The notes below the pieces were generated by a model. It was given only the letters and a program-made list of their open reading frames with translations, made no database searches and was not told the origin of the DNA. The translations under genes and the position numbers were made by a program. From positions 1,438-65,437 of the forward strand of contig BDDC01000307.1 in NCBI GenBank assembly GCA_001662425.1: 64,000 bases of DNA, given 5' to 3'. The DNA comes from Chlamydomonas sphaeroides. Its lineage: Eukaryota; Chlorophyta; Chlorophyceae; Chlamydomonadales; Chlamydomonadaceae. Shown here one piece after another: positions 20,762 to 30,500 of the stretch (positions are counted from its first letter, which is position 1; every line of letters begins with the position of its first letter).

Positions 20762-22186
20762 CTACTCCTGCTCGCCCATGGCCTCCTGCCCGCCGGCCTG
20801 TCGGCTCCGAAGCGCCGCCCTCAGGTGCCTGTTGGCGCGCACCAGCTGCACCATCACCCTCTCCGCCGCCTGGCGCTTCCACAGCAGCTCCTGGCGATCC
20901 AGCGCCGCCAGCTTGGCCGCGTGCTCCGCCTGCTGCGCCCGCCACCCCAGCTCCAAGTACCTGCGAGCGAACATGACCACCGCTGGGCTCGCCGCCGCCA
21001 GCGCGATGCAGTGGACCGGCGCTGGAGAAGAAGGAGAAGAAGCGGCGGCGGTGAGCGCCGACGGAAAGGGATGGGAAGCGGTGGAAGGGGCATCGGCCGC
21101 GGCCGCAGGTGGCGGCGACGGAGTCCGCTGCGTGGGCGGTGGCGCGGGCGCGGCGGGCGGTGGCGAGGGCGAGCGCGGTGGCGAGCGCGGTGGCGGCGAC
21201 GGCGGCGACGGCGGCCGGGCGGTGGGTCCGGGGGCCGGGCGGAGCGCGGTCGGGCTGGCGCCGGTGGGGGCCGCTGTGCCCAGCATATTCGCGAGCTGCG
21301 ATACGCCGCCGCCTTGGAGCCTCTGCACCAGGCGCATGTCGTTGGAGCTGAGCGCGGGCCAAGCAGCGGGCCGGGGCGCCGCCGTTGCGGCGGCGGTGCA
21401 CGCCGGCGCTGGCTTGGCGGCGGCGCAAGAGGTGGTGGCGGGCGCTTCACTCAGCATGCTCGCGATGTGGGACAGGCCGCCGCTGCAGAGCCTCCGGGCC
21501 AGGCGAATGTCGACGGCGCTGGGCTGCGGCCGGGCGGGCTGGGGCGCCGGCGCAGCGACGGCCGCGGCCCGCACCGCCGCCGGCTCGGGGGCGGCGGCGC
21601 CGTCGGTCCGGTGGCGCTTCGCGGGCTGCTCGCGACACACTGGCGAAGTGGCGGCGGTGCCGTATGACGGCGTCGGCGCTCCGTCGTCCGCCAGGCGGCG
21701 CTTCAGCTGGGCTGGTGCGGAGCCGGCATGAGGGCTGGGTTGGCGTGGGGCCGGTGCGGGGTTGCAGGTGGCCGCGGCGGCGGCCGCCCGGCGTGCCAGG
21801 AAGCGCTCCTGGAGCTGGCGGAGGAGAGCCGGGGTGTGCCGGGGCCGAGGGCGCGCCAGCGCGGCGACAGGAGAAAGGCCAGGGCAGCTGCCAGCTGCGG
21901 AGCACCGTACGGCCGTGTTGGTGCTGGGTGGGCATTCCGAGGCGTCGCGGTCGCAGCATGTCGACACGACACTGGCGACGGCGGCATCGTTGTCGCTAGC
22001 CGCGGGCATAGCCGCGTCGAGGCCCGAGCAGCGAGCGACGTCGCCGAGGGGCGACGCGAGGTAGCCTGCTACGCGGTAAGGCTTGCGGTGCTGCGGCTTG
22101 AGTCTAAAGCGACTCGGGACGCATGCCGACGCCGGCTCGGATGTTGACGCGCCCTGGCAATCGGACGACGCCGAGCTGTGCACCAT
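20762..22186 (-). CDS. Tandem family member 2, unknown function, two GGLS motifs
   Basis: Paralogue of the flanking genes, 474 residues from ATG 22186. It shares the near-identical N terminus, then LARPRPRHTPALLRQLQERF and the following LARRAAAAAATCNPAPAP block with gene 3, an LKRRLADDG segment with gene 1, and a basic EQPAKRHR patch. The family motif occurs twice: RLARRLCSGGLSHIASMLSE and, about 40 residues later, RLVQRLQGGGVSQLANMLG. Genes 1 and 3 have it once. A Pro-rich stretch follows, then a C-terminal coiled coil (LGWRAQQAEHAAKLAALD, ERVMVQLVRANRHLRAALR). The acidic tail of gene 1 is absent. Upstream there is a TATA-like TTATAAAG near 22589. Function is unknown. Confidence 0.75.
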   Translation of the reverse strand: MVHSSASSDCQGASTSEPASACVPSRFRLKPQHRKPYRVAGYLASPLGDVARCSGLDAAMPAASDNDAAVASVVSTCCDRDASECPPSTNTAVRCSAAGSCPGLSPVAALARPRPRHTPALLRQLQERFLARRAAAAAATCNPAPAPRQPSPHAGSAPAQLKRRLADDGAPTPSYGTAATSPVCREQPAKRHRTDGAAAPEPAAVRAAAVAAPAPQPARPQPSAVDIRLARRLCSGGLSHIASMLSEAPATTSCAAAKPAPACTAAATAAPRPAAWPALSSNDMRLVQRLQGGGVSQLANMLGTAAPTGASPTALRPAPGPTARPPSPPSPPPRSPPRSPSPPPAAPAPPPTQRTPSPPPAAAADAPSTASHPFPSALTAAASSPSSPAPVHCIALAAASPAVVMFARRYLELGWRAQQAEHAAKLAALDRQELLWKRQAAERVMVQLVRANRHLRAALRSRQAGGQEAMGEQE

Positions 22187-23400
22187 TTCTATGTGTGATT
22201 GATAGGTCTGCAAAAGGGGAAGTAGGAAGGAGGCATCGTTAGCAGGGGTGTGACTGGTGCGATGGCAGTTGGGGTTTTGAGGGGTCATGTCGGTCGGAGG
22301 AGTCAGCCGTCGGGTGCACGCGAAAGCACGTCTGGGTGGGCAGCTGTAGCGCCCGAAGCCTTCGAAGCTATGGAACACTCGTTGCGGCCTGGCAAGCGGT
22401 GGCTGTCGGCTGCAATGCGGCAACGTGAGGTCGTGTGCGGCAAAGAGCTCACCAAATCAGGGAGCTGTGTTGGACTTGAAGAATTGTTATCAACGCACGA
22501 AGCGAGGCAGGACCGTGTAACGCGCTGCGGGCGACTTGTTGGGCAACTCGCTGGCGATGCCTGTACCCGTCCGCGAGGGCAGGCGAGCTTATAAAGGGTC
22601 AGGGGCGCGCTAGTTGGCGTCAGGGTGTATGTAAGACTGCAGGTATGTCTTGGGCGGGCGCCGCTGAGGTGCTATACAGCGCGCCGCGGGACCCCCTGTA
22701 CGGCGCCCTGTCGCGTCTCGACACGACCCCGACACGCGACCCTGTCCTGTCCCGCCGCCCCGTCCTGTCGCGCCGCCTCCATCATCCGAATTTGTCAGCA
22801 CTTACATCATAAATCCCATGCTGTATCTGTCACCGCTGCCGATGAAACTGAGGTTAATTATGGCGACTCAGGAGATGTTTCCTCGAGTGACTTTACAGTG
22901 CGTGCTGCGCCGGCAGTAGCTGGACCGCACCGGCAGCCCTTCAATCACCCGCCACCTGGTCGAACACGTCGTTCCATGGCAAAATACGTTCTGTCATCAT
23001 GCATAATCATGCTTCTAGGAAGGCGGCACAGGTGCTGTACCCCACAAAACTGCCGCCAGGCACTCGCAACCTCCACCTACGCATGTACCCATAGGTTTCG
23101 AGGTAAATGATGTCCCTGAGGCGTTATTCAATTGCTTGCGCCTCCGCACGCGGGGGGGGGGGGGCGATGTAACGAACTCTTATTCTTCTTCGCCCACACA
23201 TGCCGTCACAAGCCGCCACATGCCATGCCTGGCCATGCCACCCCGGGGGCCCATCAGCAGCCCCGAGTACATCAGTCTGCGAGCGTCTGCATTCTTCGAA
23301 TGTTCACACGGCACCGTACCCTGCTACCCAGCCCACCCAAGCGGCCAATTAAGCAAGCCGCGTACCCATTCCCCTGCCGCTCCCATCGTCACATGCATGC
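22187..23400. other. Upstream region of tandem gene 2 and 3' flank of gene 3
   Basis: 22187-22740 is the duplicated upstream module. 22741-23400 is the 3' flank of gene 3. A homopolymer of G lies at 23151-23163. No independent gene is visible. Confidence 0.6.
22893..22897 (-). terminator. Candidate poly(A) signal, tandem gene 3
   Basis: Minus-strand TGTAA 504 bases past the stop at 23401, in the same local context as the gene 2 signal. A second TGTAA occurs at 22802-22806. Confidence 0.4.
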
Positions 23401-24960
23401 CTACGGCTCCCCCAGCAGGACCTCCTGCCCCTCGCCCGACTGCCGCCGCATCGCAGCCCGCAGCTGCCTGTTCTCAGCCATCAGCCGCGCCACCATTTCC
23501 TCCGCCTCCTGGCCCTCATGCAACAGCTGCTGAACGTCGAGCAGCGCAACCTTGGCCCTGTGCTCCGCCTGCAGCACCGACCCCTCCAGCTCCAGGTACT
23601 TACGAGCCAGGAGCGCAGCAGCGGGGCTCGCCGCCGCCAGAGCCGTAGCGTAGGCCACGGGCGCCGTCGTCCGTGGGGCGGCAGCGGCGGCGGTGAGCGC
23701 CGCCGCGAAGGGATGGGGAGCGCAGGAAGGCGCGTAGGTCGTTGCCGCTGGTGGTGGCGACGGAGGCCGCTCCATGGGCGGTGGCGATGGCGACCGCGGC
23801 GGAGGCGGCGAGGGGCACGCTGGCGCAGGCGCGCTGGTGTGGGCGGCGCGCTGCTCGCGGCACAGGGGCGAGGTCGTGACGGTCCCATGCGACGACGACG
23901 GCGGTGCGGCGTGGGCCGAGGCCGGCGTGGGTCCGACAACCGGCGCCGCCGACAGCGGCGGCGGCGGCACGAAGACGAGCTGCAGCGGCGTCAGTGGCAC
24001 CTGCCGGGTGGCGGAGCTTGGGGCCGGGCGGGGCAAAGCCCAGCCGCCGCTGGCGGAGGGCGCTTCGCTCAGCATGCACGCCAGGTGTGACAGGCCTCCG
24101 TTGCGCAGCCTCTTAGCCAGGCGGTCGTCGTCAGCGCTGGGCCGGGGCGCCGCGGCGGGCTGGGGCGGCGGCGGCGGCACGGCGGTGGTGCAGCCGCCAG
24201 CGGGCTTGCAGGCCGTCGCCTCCTCGTCGCTGCTGCCGTCGGTCCGGCGGCGCTTGGCCGGCTGCTCCCCAAGGGACGGCCTAGACCGCATGGCAGCTTG
24301 CAGCTTGAGCAGCAGAAACCGGCCTAGAGCGGCGATGGCGGCGGCGGATGGTGGCGACGCCGGCCGGGGCACGGGCGGCGTTGAGGCCACGTTGATTGGG
24401 CTGCCGGCGTGAGGGCTGGGTTGCCGCGGGGCCGGTGCGGGGTTGCAGGTGGCCGCGGCGGCGGCCGCTCGGCGCGCCAGGGAGCGCTCTTGGAGCTGGC
24501 GGAGGAGGGCCGGGGTGTGCCGGGGCCGAGGGCGCGCCAGCACAGGTTGGCGAGGAAGGCCAGGGCAGCTTCCGAACGCGGCGATGTTTGTGGTATGGGC
24601 GCTCCTGGTTGCCTCTCGCGACGTCTGCGCCGCGGGGGCAGGCGATGGCTCTGTCGAAGGCTCGGGAGATATTTGCCGGGCGACGCCGTCAGAAGCGCCA
24701 GCAGGGCTGTCCGAAACATCGTGGTCGCAGCATGTGAACGTGACATCGGCGGCGGCGGCATCGTTGTCGCTGGCCGCAGGCATGGTGGCGTCGAGGCCCG
24801 AGCAGCGAGCGACGTCGCCGAGGGGCGACGCGAGGTAGCCTGCTACGCGGTAGGGCTTGCGGTGCTGCGGCTTGAGCCTGAAGCGACTCGGGACGAATGC
24901 CGACGCCGGCTCGGATGTTGACGCGCCCTGGCGGTCGGACGACGCCAAGCTGTGCACCAT
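23401..24960 (-). CDS. Tandem family member 3, unknown function, coiled-coil C terminus
   Basis: Third paralogue, 519 residues. ATG 24960 is preceded in frame by TAG, which fixes the start and supports the MVHS start in all three genes. The N terminus is almost identical to gene 1 (residues 12-75). The middle matches gene 2 (LARPRPRHTPALLRQLQER, NPAPAPRQPSPHAG). It then has AAIAALGRFLLLKLQAAM, the basic EQPAKRRRTDG patch, and one family motif RLAKRLRNGGLSHLACMLSE that matches gene 1 almost exactly. The C terminus is a coiled coil (LELEGSVLQAEHRAKVALLD, EEMVARLMAENRQLRAAMR). The mixed relationships suggest gene conversion among the copies. No known domain was recognised. Confidence 0.75.
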   Translation of the reverse strand: MVHSLASSDRQGASTSEPASAFVPSRFRLKPQHRKPYRVAGYLASPLGDVARCSGLDATMPAASDNDAAAADVTFTCCDHDVSDSPAGASDGVARQISPEPSTEPSPAPAAQTSREATRSAHTTNIAAFGSCPGLPRQPVLARPRPRHTPALLRQLQERSLARRAAAAAATCNPAPAPRQPSPHAGSPINVASTPPVPRPASPPSAAAIAALGRFLLLKLQAAMRSRPSLGEQPAKRRRTDGSSDEEATACKPAGGCTTAVPPPPPQPAAAPRPSADDDRLAKRLRNGGLSHLACMLSEAPSASGGWALPRPAPSSATRQVPLTPLQLVFVPPPPLSAAPVVGPTPASAHAAPPSSSHGTVTTSPLCREQRAAHTSAPAPACPSPPPPRSPSPPPMERPPSPPPAATTYAPSCAPHPFAAALTAAAAAPRTTAPVAYATALAAASPAAALLARKYLELEGSVLQAEHRAKVALLDVQQLLHEGQEAEEMVARLMAENRQLRAAMRRQSGEGQEVLLGEP

Positions 24961-27516
24961 TGCTATGTGTAATTGCTAAGTCTGCAGCGGAAGGAGCAGG
25001 GAAGACGCATTGTCAGCAGGCTTGTGACGGGTGCGTGGCAGGCGGGGTCATGTCGGTCGGAGGAGTCAGCCGTCGGGTGCACGCGAAAGCATATCTGGGT
25101 GGGCAGCTGTAGCGCCCGAAGCCTTCCAAGCTATGGAACACTCGTTGCGGCCTGGCAAGCGGCGGCTGTCGGCTGCAACGCGACGACATGATGTCGTGTG
25201 CGGCAAAATGCTTACCAAGGGAGCTGTGCCGGCCTTGAAGTATTGCTATGAATCAAATTGACCGCAGGCCAGTGGAAGGCGCCGCGTGCGAGTTGTTGTG
25301 CGATTCTGCTGGCGATGGCGGTTCGAGTCCGCGCGGAAAGGCAAGCTGGTTCAGGGTCAGACGTCAGCTACTTGGAGTGACATGTATGTAAGAGTGCAGA
25401 TAGGCCATGGAGAGTCGCCGCTCGGGCGCTCTATAGCGCGTCGCGGGACCCGTACGGCGCCCTGTCACGTCATGGCTGCTCGGACACGACCGGTCCCATG
25501 ACCCTGTCCTGTCCCGTCGTCCGCGTTTGTCATGCCGCCCCTAAACACCCGCTCTGTCAGCAATGGAGCCACATGGAGCCACAAGGTCTTGGCCGCATCC
25601 GTTATTGCGGCTGACACGGCTACGGCAGGCGGAGGTCAGGTAGGGATATCAGGGGGGCTCCGGCCCGCTCCCCAGCAGTTGGGTACATCCCGTACGAGTG
25701 GCGCAATGAGGCCCTTGAGCGGGAGGACATCAGGCTGTCAGACTCAATACGAACAGAGCCCAGTACTCTGACAGGGGCACCATCCATCATCGCTGCCTGC
25801 CTTCATCCCAGGCCCCTGCACACACCCTTACCTGCACACCCCACCGGTCGCCGTCGCCGCCGCTTGGAACTGTGGCGCCCCTGCCCCCAGCTCCTCAACG
25901 GATCCAGCTGCATGCCTCTGTGCATGCGCTCCTGCTACTCGCCGGCATCGCACCTACGCTACGCGTCTGCCGTCAACACCCGCCCGGCCTGCCCCAACCG
26001 CCCCGCGGCGCTGCCGCTCAACAACGCCATGCACGTGTGCGCGCCGGCCAACGCCAACGCACACCCGCACACTCAGCCCTGCCGCCAGCTACTCCGACTT
26101 CCACGCTGGTTATCGACTGAAAGCCCCGCCCTCCAACCACCAAACAACATGCGCCCTTGCGTACGCCCGCAGCCAGATACGGTACGATACGACGTCCGCC
26201 AAAACACGTTCGCGCCTGGTCACACGGCCCTCGCTGGGTCCTGGAAGCACGCACTGCACGCCGCCGCGCTCGCCTGCCTTGCAACACGCCATCAGCATGT
26301 CGCCCGACTACCAGCCGGCGGGTTCCTGACTGACTCCATCGCGGTTCGGGGTCTCAGCCGCATGACCCTGTCGTCATGGCATCACGACGACCGCACCATG
26401 CACCAGCCCCGCGACCACCCGCAGAGGCGCCGCGCGGCCCTCCCAGGTCCCAGCAACATGCCCTGCGCTACACACTACGCCGCTACGCCTGCCCGCCGTG
26501 AGCCCCAAGCGGGGGACCCTATGTTGGGTCACAACCCCGTACACCCACATCGACGTGCGCCCACTCCATGTTCATGCCCACGCGCCGCCAGCCAGCTCAG
26601 CCCACCAGCGCGGGCCGCGGTGCCCCCAACCCAGCCCAGCAGCACGCGGCCGTTTGGATGCATGCCGCGCGTGCTCACCAGCGCAACCGCACCCCGCACC
26701 GCGCCTAGACATCAGACCTTCACATGCCTTGCATACCGCACGCCCTGCCCGCAGTGCGTCGCGCGGGCGCTACCCATGCCCTTACGGCAGTTCGCAGTTC
26801 ACACAGCGCCCATGCCGCGCTGCGCCCTTCCTAGTGCACCTCGGCCATCTGCCAACAGACGCCATGCGCCAAGCGCCCTGCCACACGGCCCCGGCCCCAC
26901 ACAACAGCTCCTTCCCGGCACCCGGCTCACGACCTCCAGGAGCGGCAGGGCAGCAGAAACGCCCTTGCCGCCGCCCCGGCGAACTTGGAGGCCCACACAC
27001 TCTCTGGCCCGCGGCTCGCCCCCATCACAGCCACCGAGCGAATGATGTCACGCTTGAGGTCTGGGTCGTTCGGGACCACAATCTGGTACCGCCGCCGCCA
27101 CCTGCCTGCGCCGCGCAGGTCCCCACCGGCTCAGCTACCCGGTGGCCCGGTCGCCAGCAGGCCATGGCGCGCCATCGCCAGTCGCGGATACCCGCGCCTG
27201 GGCTGCTCCCTGGCCACGGCTGCAAGGGGGGCTCCGGCCCGCGCCGTCGGCTCGCCCGGTCGCCCGCCCGCCCGCCCGCGCGCCTTACGCGTTCGTTTCA
27301 GTCCCGTACCTGCCCCCCGCCTCCTGCTAGCCTCACCCTGCCTCCTGCAAGCCTCTCTTGCCTCCCTGCCCTGCTCGCACGGCGCGGACGCTGGCCCCCC
27401 CGCCTGAGGCCCCTCTGCAGCCTCAGCCCTGACGGCCTGCCTTGCGCTGCGCCGCACCGCCTCTCACCAGCAGACCTGCACCCCCCACGGCCCTCCGCCA
27501 TGGGCCCTCCGCAGCC
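24961..27516. other. Upstream region of tandem gene 3; 3' flank of the MscS gene
   Basis: 24961-25480 is the duplicated upstream module, with the tRNA-like boxes (25266-25330). 25500-27516 holds no protein I can support. Two long plus-strand frames (25864-27045 and 26498-28330) are Cys/His/Pro/Arg-rich, lack any family motif, and the second runs through coding exons of the opposite strand. The right end should be the 3' UTR of the channel gene. Confidence 0.55.
25266..25330 (+). promoter_or_regulatory. tRNA-like A-box/B-box pair upstream of tandem gene 3
   Basis: GGCCAGTGGAAGGCGCC and, further on, GGTTCGAGTCC (25320-25330) match the pair upstream of gene 1. In unit 2 the corresponding B box is degraded (CTGTACCCGTCC near 22560). 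Confidence 0.4.
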
Positions 27517-30500
27517 TCAGTCCAGCTTCCGCTTGTCAGCGGCCGCCGCCGCGCCCTCCTCGCGCAGCTCCGGGCCGTGCGCGGGGCCCAGGCCGGACGG
27601 GCCCGCTCCGCCCAGCCCTGAGGCCTCCGCCGCGCCTCCTGCCGGCGCCGCCGCTGGCTGTGGGGCCGGTGGCGCCGGGTGGCGCTGCTGCAGCCCCGCC
27701 GCGCCAAGCGCCGGCAGCGCCGCCGCCAGCGACGACCCGCCGGCGCCACGGAGCAACACGTCCTCGGCCGGCGGCGGCGGAGCCGCCGCCGCCGCCCATG
27801 CTCCCACATCCACAGGCAGCTGCTGCGCTGCCGGGTCGCCGCCGCCGCCGCCGCCGCCGGCTCCGGCCGCGGGGCTATACATCAAGGGCGGCGGCGCGGT
27901 GCCTGTGTTGCTGAAGATGGACCCGGGGTTGCCGAGGCCGCGCAGCAGCTGGGCGTTGTGCTGGTACTGGGCTCCGGCCACCGCCGCCGCGGCCTCGTCG
28001 CCGCCGGGGCCGGGGCCGAGGCCGAGGCCGAGGCCGAGACCCAGGCCGCCGTCGCCGGGCCGCTGCAGGGCGGACAGCTCGCGCATCTGCAACGCCATGC
28101 GCAGCTCCTGCGGCGGAGCAGTGGGCACGGTGGTTTGGCACAGGTGGGTCGGTGGGGACACGTGGCAACGTCGGCGACCAGGGCGGCGGCAGGGACATCC
28201 GGCCGCGCGCTGCGTGAAGGGCCTCGCGCGCGAGGCTGGGGCGTGGGGGATCTCGCAGAGGAGAGAGGTGGTTGAGGGCCGGGGCGGGAGCAGCGCAGCT
28301 CGAGACGGGTCGGGGGCTGTTGGCGGTTAGCTGGCGCGTCTGCAGCAGCGCCAAACGCAGCCCCCTGGGCTGGGCTGCGCCCGCCGAGGAGCGCCGGGGA
28401 GGAGCGTTGACTGTACGGCATGTACGACATGTACGGCATGCATCTGCCGGCGGCGGGCTGCACCTTCGTGGCGGCCACGTTGTTGATCTCGTGGCGGCTG
28501 TAGCGCAGGCCGTGCTCCGCCAGCTTGGTCTGCAGCACGTACATGAGCTGGCGGGCGGGGCGGCGGCAGGGGGCGGACGGCATCGGCGTGCTGCTGCGCA
28601 ACACCACCCCAAGTGCCCAAGATGCAATCCATGCAGGTCGCAGTGGTGACGGGCAACGGGCACGCAGTCCGGATGCCGACTCGGGCAGGTCGCAGGGTGG
28701 CGAGTTTGGCACGGCGGTCGCGATGGGCTACCGCGCTGGTGCCCCCCCACACAACACACCACGCCCGCCGGCCCCCCCCCGCACCTTGTCTCGTGCCGGC
28801 ACCAGGCGCTCGAAGCAGTCGGCTGCGCGTCAGCAGGGGCCGCAACGCATGGAACGGGGCACCAGGGCGGCGCTTGGCAATTGGTTCAGTTGTTCTTGTG
28901 TCTAACATTCTTGGCGGCTGGCCGGCACGCGCTGCCGTACAACCTGCTACTTGCAGCTGTCGTACACACTACCGTACTACCGTACTCACGTGCAAAGTTG
29001 TACGTGAAGCCGATGCCCAGGTACACCTTGAGTGGGTCCGCCAGCTCGCGGAAGGTGATGGCGGGGCTGCCCGCGAAGTCCTGGGAGCGAGGGGTTTCAG
29101 GGTTTCGGCACGATGGGGTTTCAGGGTTTTACGTGGCTTTCTCGGCAAATGCCAGCAGGCGGTTGGTGTGCAGCCCCACCGCGGCGTTGGCGGCGCAGTG
29201 AGCCACGAGGGCGTTGTGGATGTCCTGCTTGGCCTCCCACGACACACCCACGTCAACCAGAATCCTGCGGCGGTTAGGCGGTTAGGCGGTTGGGTGGTTG
29301 GGTGCTGTGCACCCGAGGCAGCGCCTGCAGGCCCCCCGGCCCCGGCCGCCGGGCCCCTGGACCCAGTCCCTCTCCGACCCCCGAGTGCCCGGTGCGAGGG
29401 CCATCATCCCACAGTAGCTGCTGTGGACAGCCAAAGGGCCTGTGACTGGGGTCGCGCCGTGTAGCCGGCTCTCAAGCCGGCTTGCGGCCCCTGATTGTAG
29501 CTCGGACTTGCCGGGTGGCTCGTCGGCGTGCTCGCTGCTGGGCTGGGGGCTGGGCGTGCTGGCTCCGGCAGCCGGCGGTCGTTTCTTCTATGCTTCGATT
29601 GATCTTGCATATGTAGTGGAATCGTCAACGTGCATCGTCAGGGCTGGGCGCGCTGGCCCCCCCCCCCCCGGGCCCCCTCTGGCGCCGCTGCATCCCGTCT
29701 TGGCGTGAGTGCGTGTGCGCGCCGTGTCGTGACGCAGTGCGCACAGCCATGCGTGGAGGCGCAACCTCTACGGCCGCGTCAGGGCGGCGCGTGTTCCACC
29801 CGTTCGCTCATCACACCACCTCGGAGCAGGCCTACCACCCCAGGGCCCCCTCCGCACACGGGGCCGGCCACGCACGGCCGCGCTTCGTCTCACTTGTGCA
29901 GCTCGAACTTGGTGCGGGTGCGCGTCCAGTTGACAATGTCAACCGCCATCATGCGGGAGTTGGGGACGTACACTGCGGTTCGGGTGGGGTCGGGGTCGGG
30001 CCGGGGATGGGACCCAGTTGCATAAGCCAGTGCGCTGCCACCCAGCCCTTGGCGGAGCAGCAATTGGGCACGTGCACCGCGGCAGGGACGGGGCTGGGAT
30101 GAGGCCGCACCGAAGCCTTGATATGCAGTTGAGGCCGCGGGCACGCCCGGTGCCCCGCCGCAGCTCACCCTCCTCATTGGTCCACTTTACGAGGTCTGTG
30201 TACATGAGGGAGATGCGCTTGACGCGCGCCGAGTCGCCCGCGAAGAAGACCATGTCGCCCACGTCGTACGGGTGCTCGATGAACAGGAAGAGCACCGACT
30301 CAAACGCGTTCCTGGACAGGAGGCAGGCGGGGAGGCGGGGAGGCGGGGAGGCAGGGGGGAGCGCTCTTAAAGGGGAATGAAGGCAAGAGCCTGTGACATG
30401 CCGAGTGGGGTTAGTGGGAGGGCGGGCATGCTGCGTGCTGCAGGTGTGATGAACACCGCCCCTCAGGCGGCCTCGAGCGCGCTGCTCGACAAGGTGGATG

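Larger units (their letters stand above)
17861..25480 (-). repeat. Tandem triplication of a ~2.5-2.8-kb gene unit
   Basis: Three head-to-tail units each hold one intronless-looking coding frame plus its upstream region. The start codons are at 19696, 22186 and 24960. Upstream blocks also match: CATGTCGGTCGGAGGAGTCAGC with the next ~140 bases is nearly identical in units 2 and 3 (22285 and 25048). The block ending TCGCGGGACCCGTACGGCGC occurs at about 20200 and 25440, and in diverged form at 22690. The 3' flanks share TTACAGTGCGT (20403 and 22893). The similarity therefore covers whole transcription units. Confidence 0.92.

Noticed and set aside
20426..21731. Two ~400-residue plus-strand ORFs opposite tandem gene 2
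   Set aside because: Arg/Gly- and Ala/Gly-rich antisense shadows. The minus-strand frame is the one conserved among the three paralogues.
25864..28330. Two long plus-strand open frames (393 and 610 residues)
   Set aside because: Composition is Cys/His/Pro/Arg noise typical of GC-rich DNA, there are no family motifs, and the second runs antisense through the real MscS coding exon at 27517-28110.
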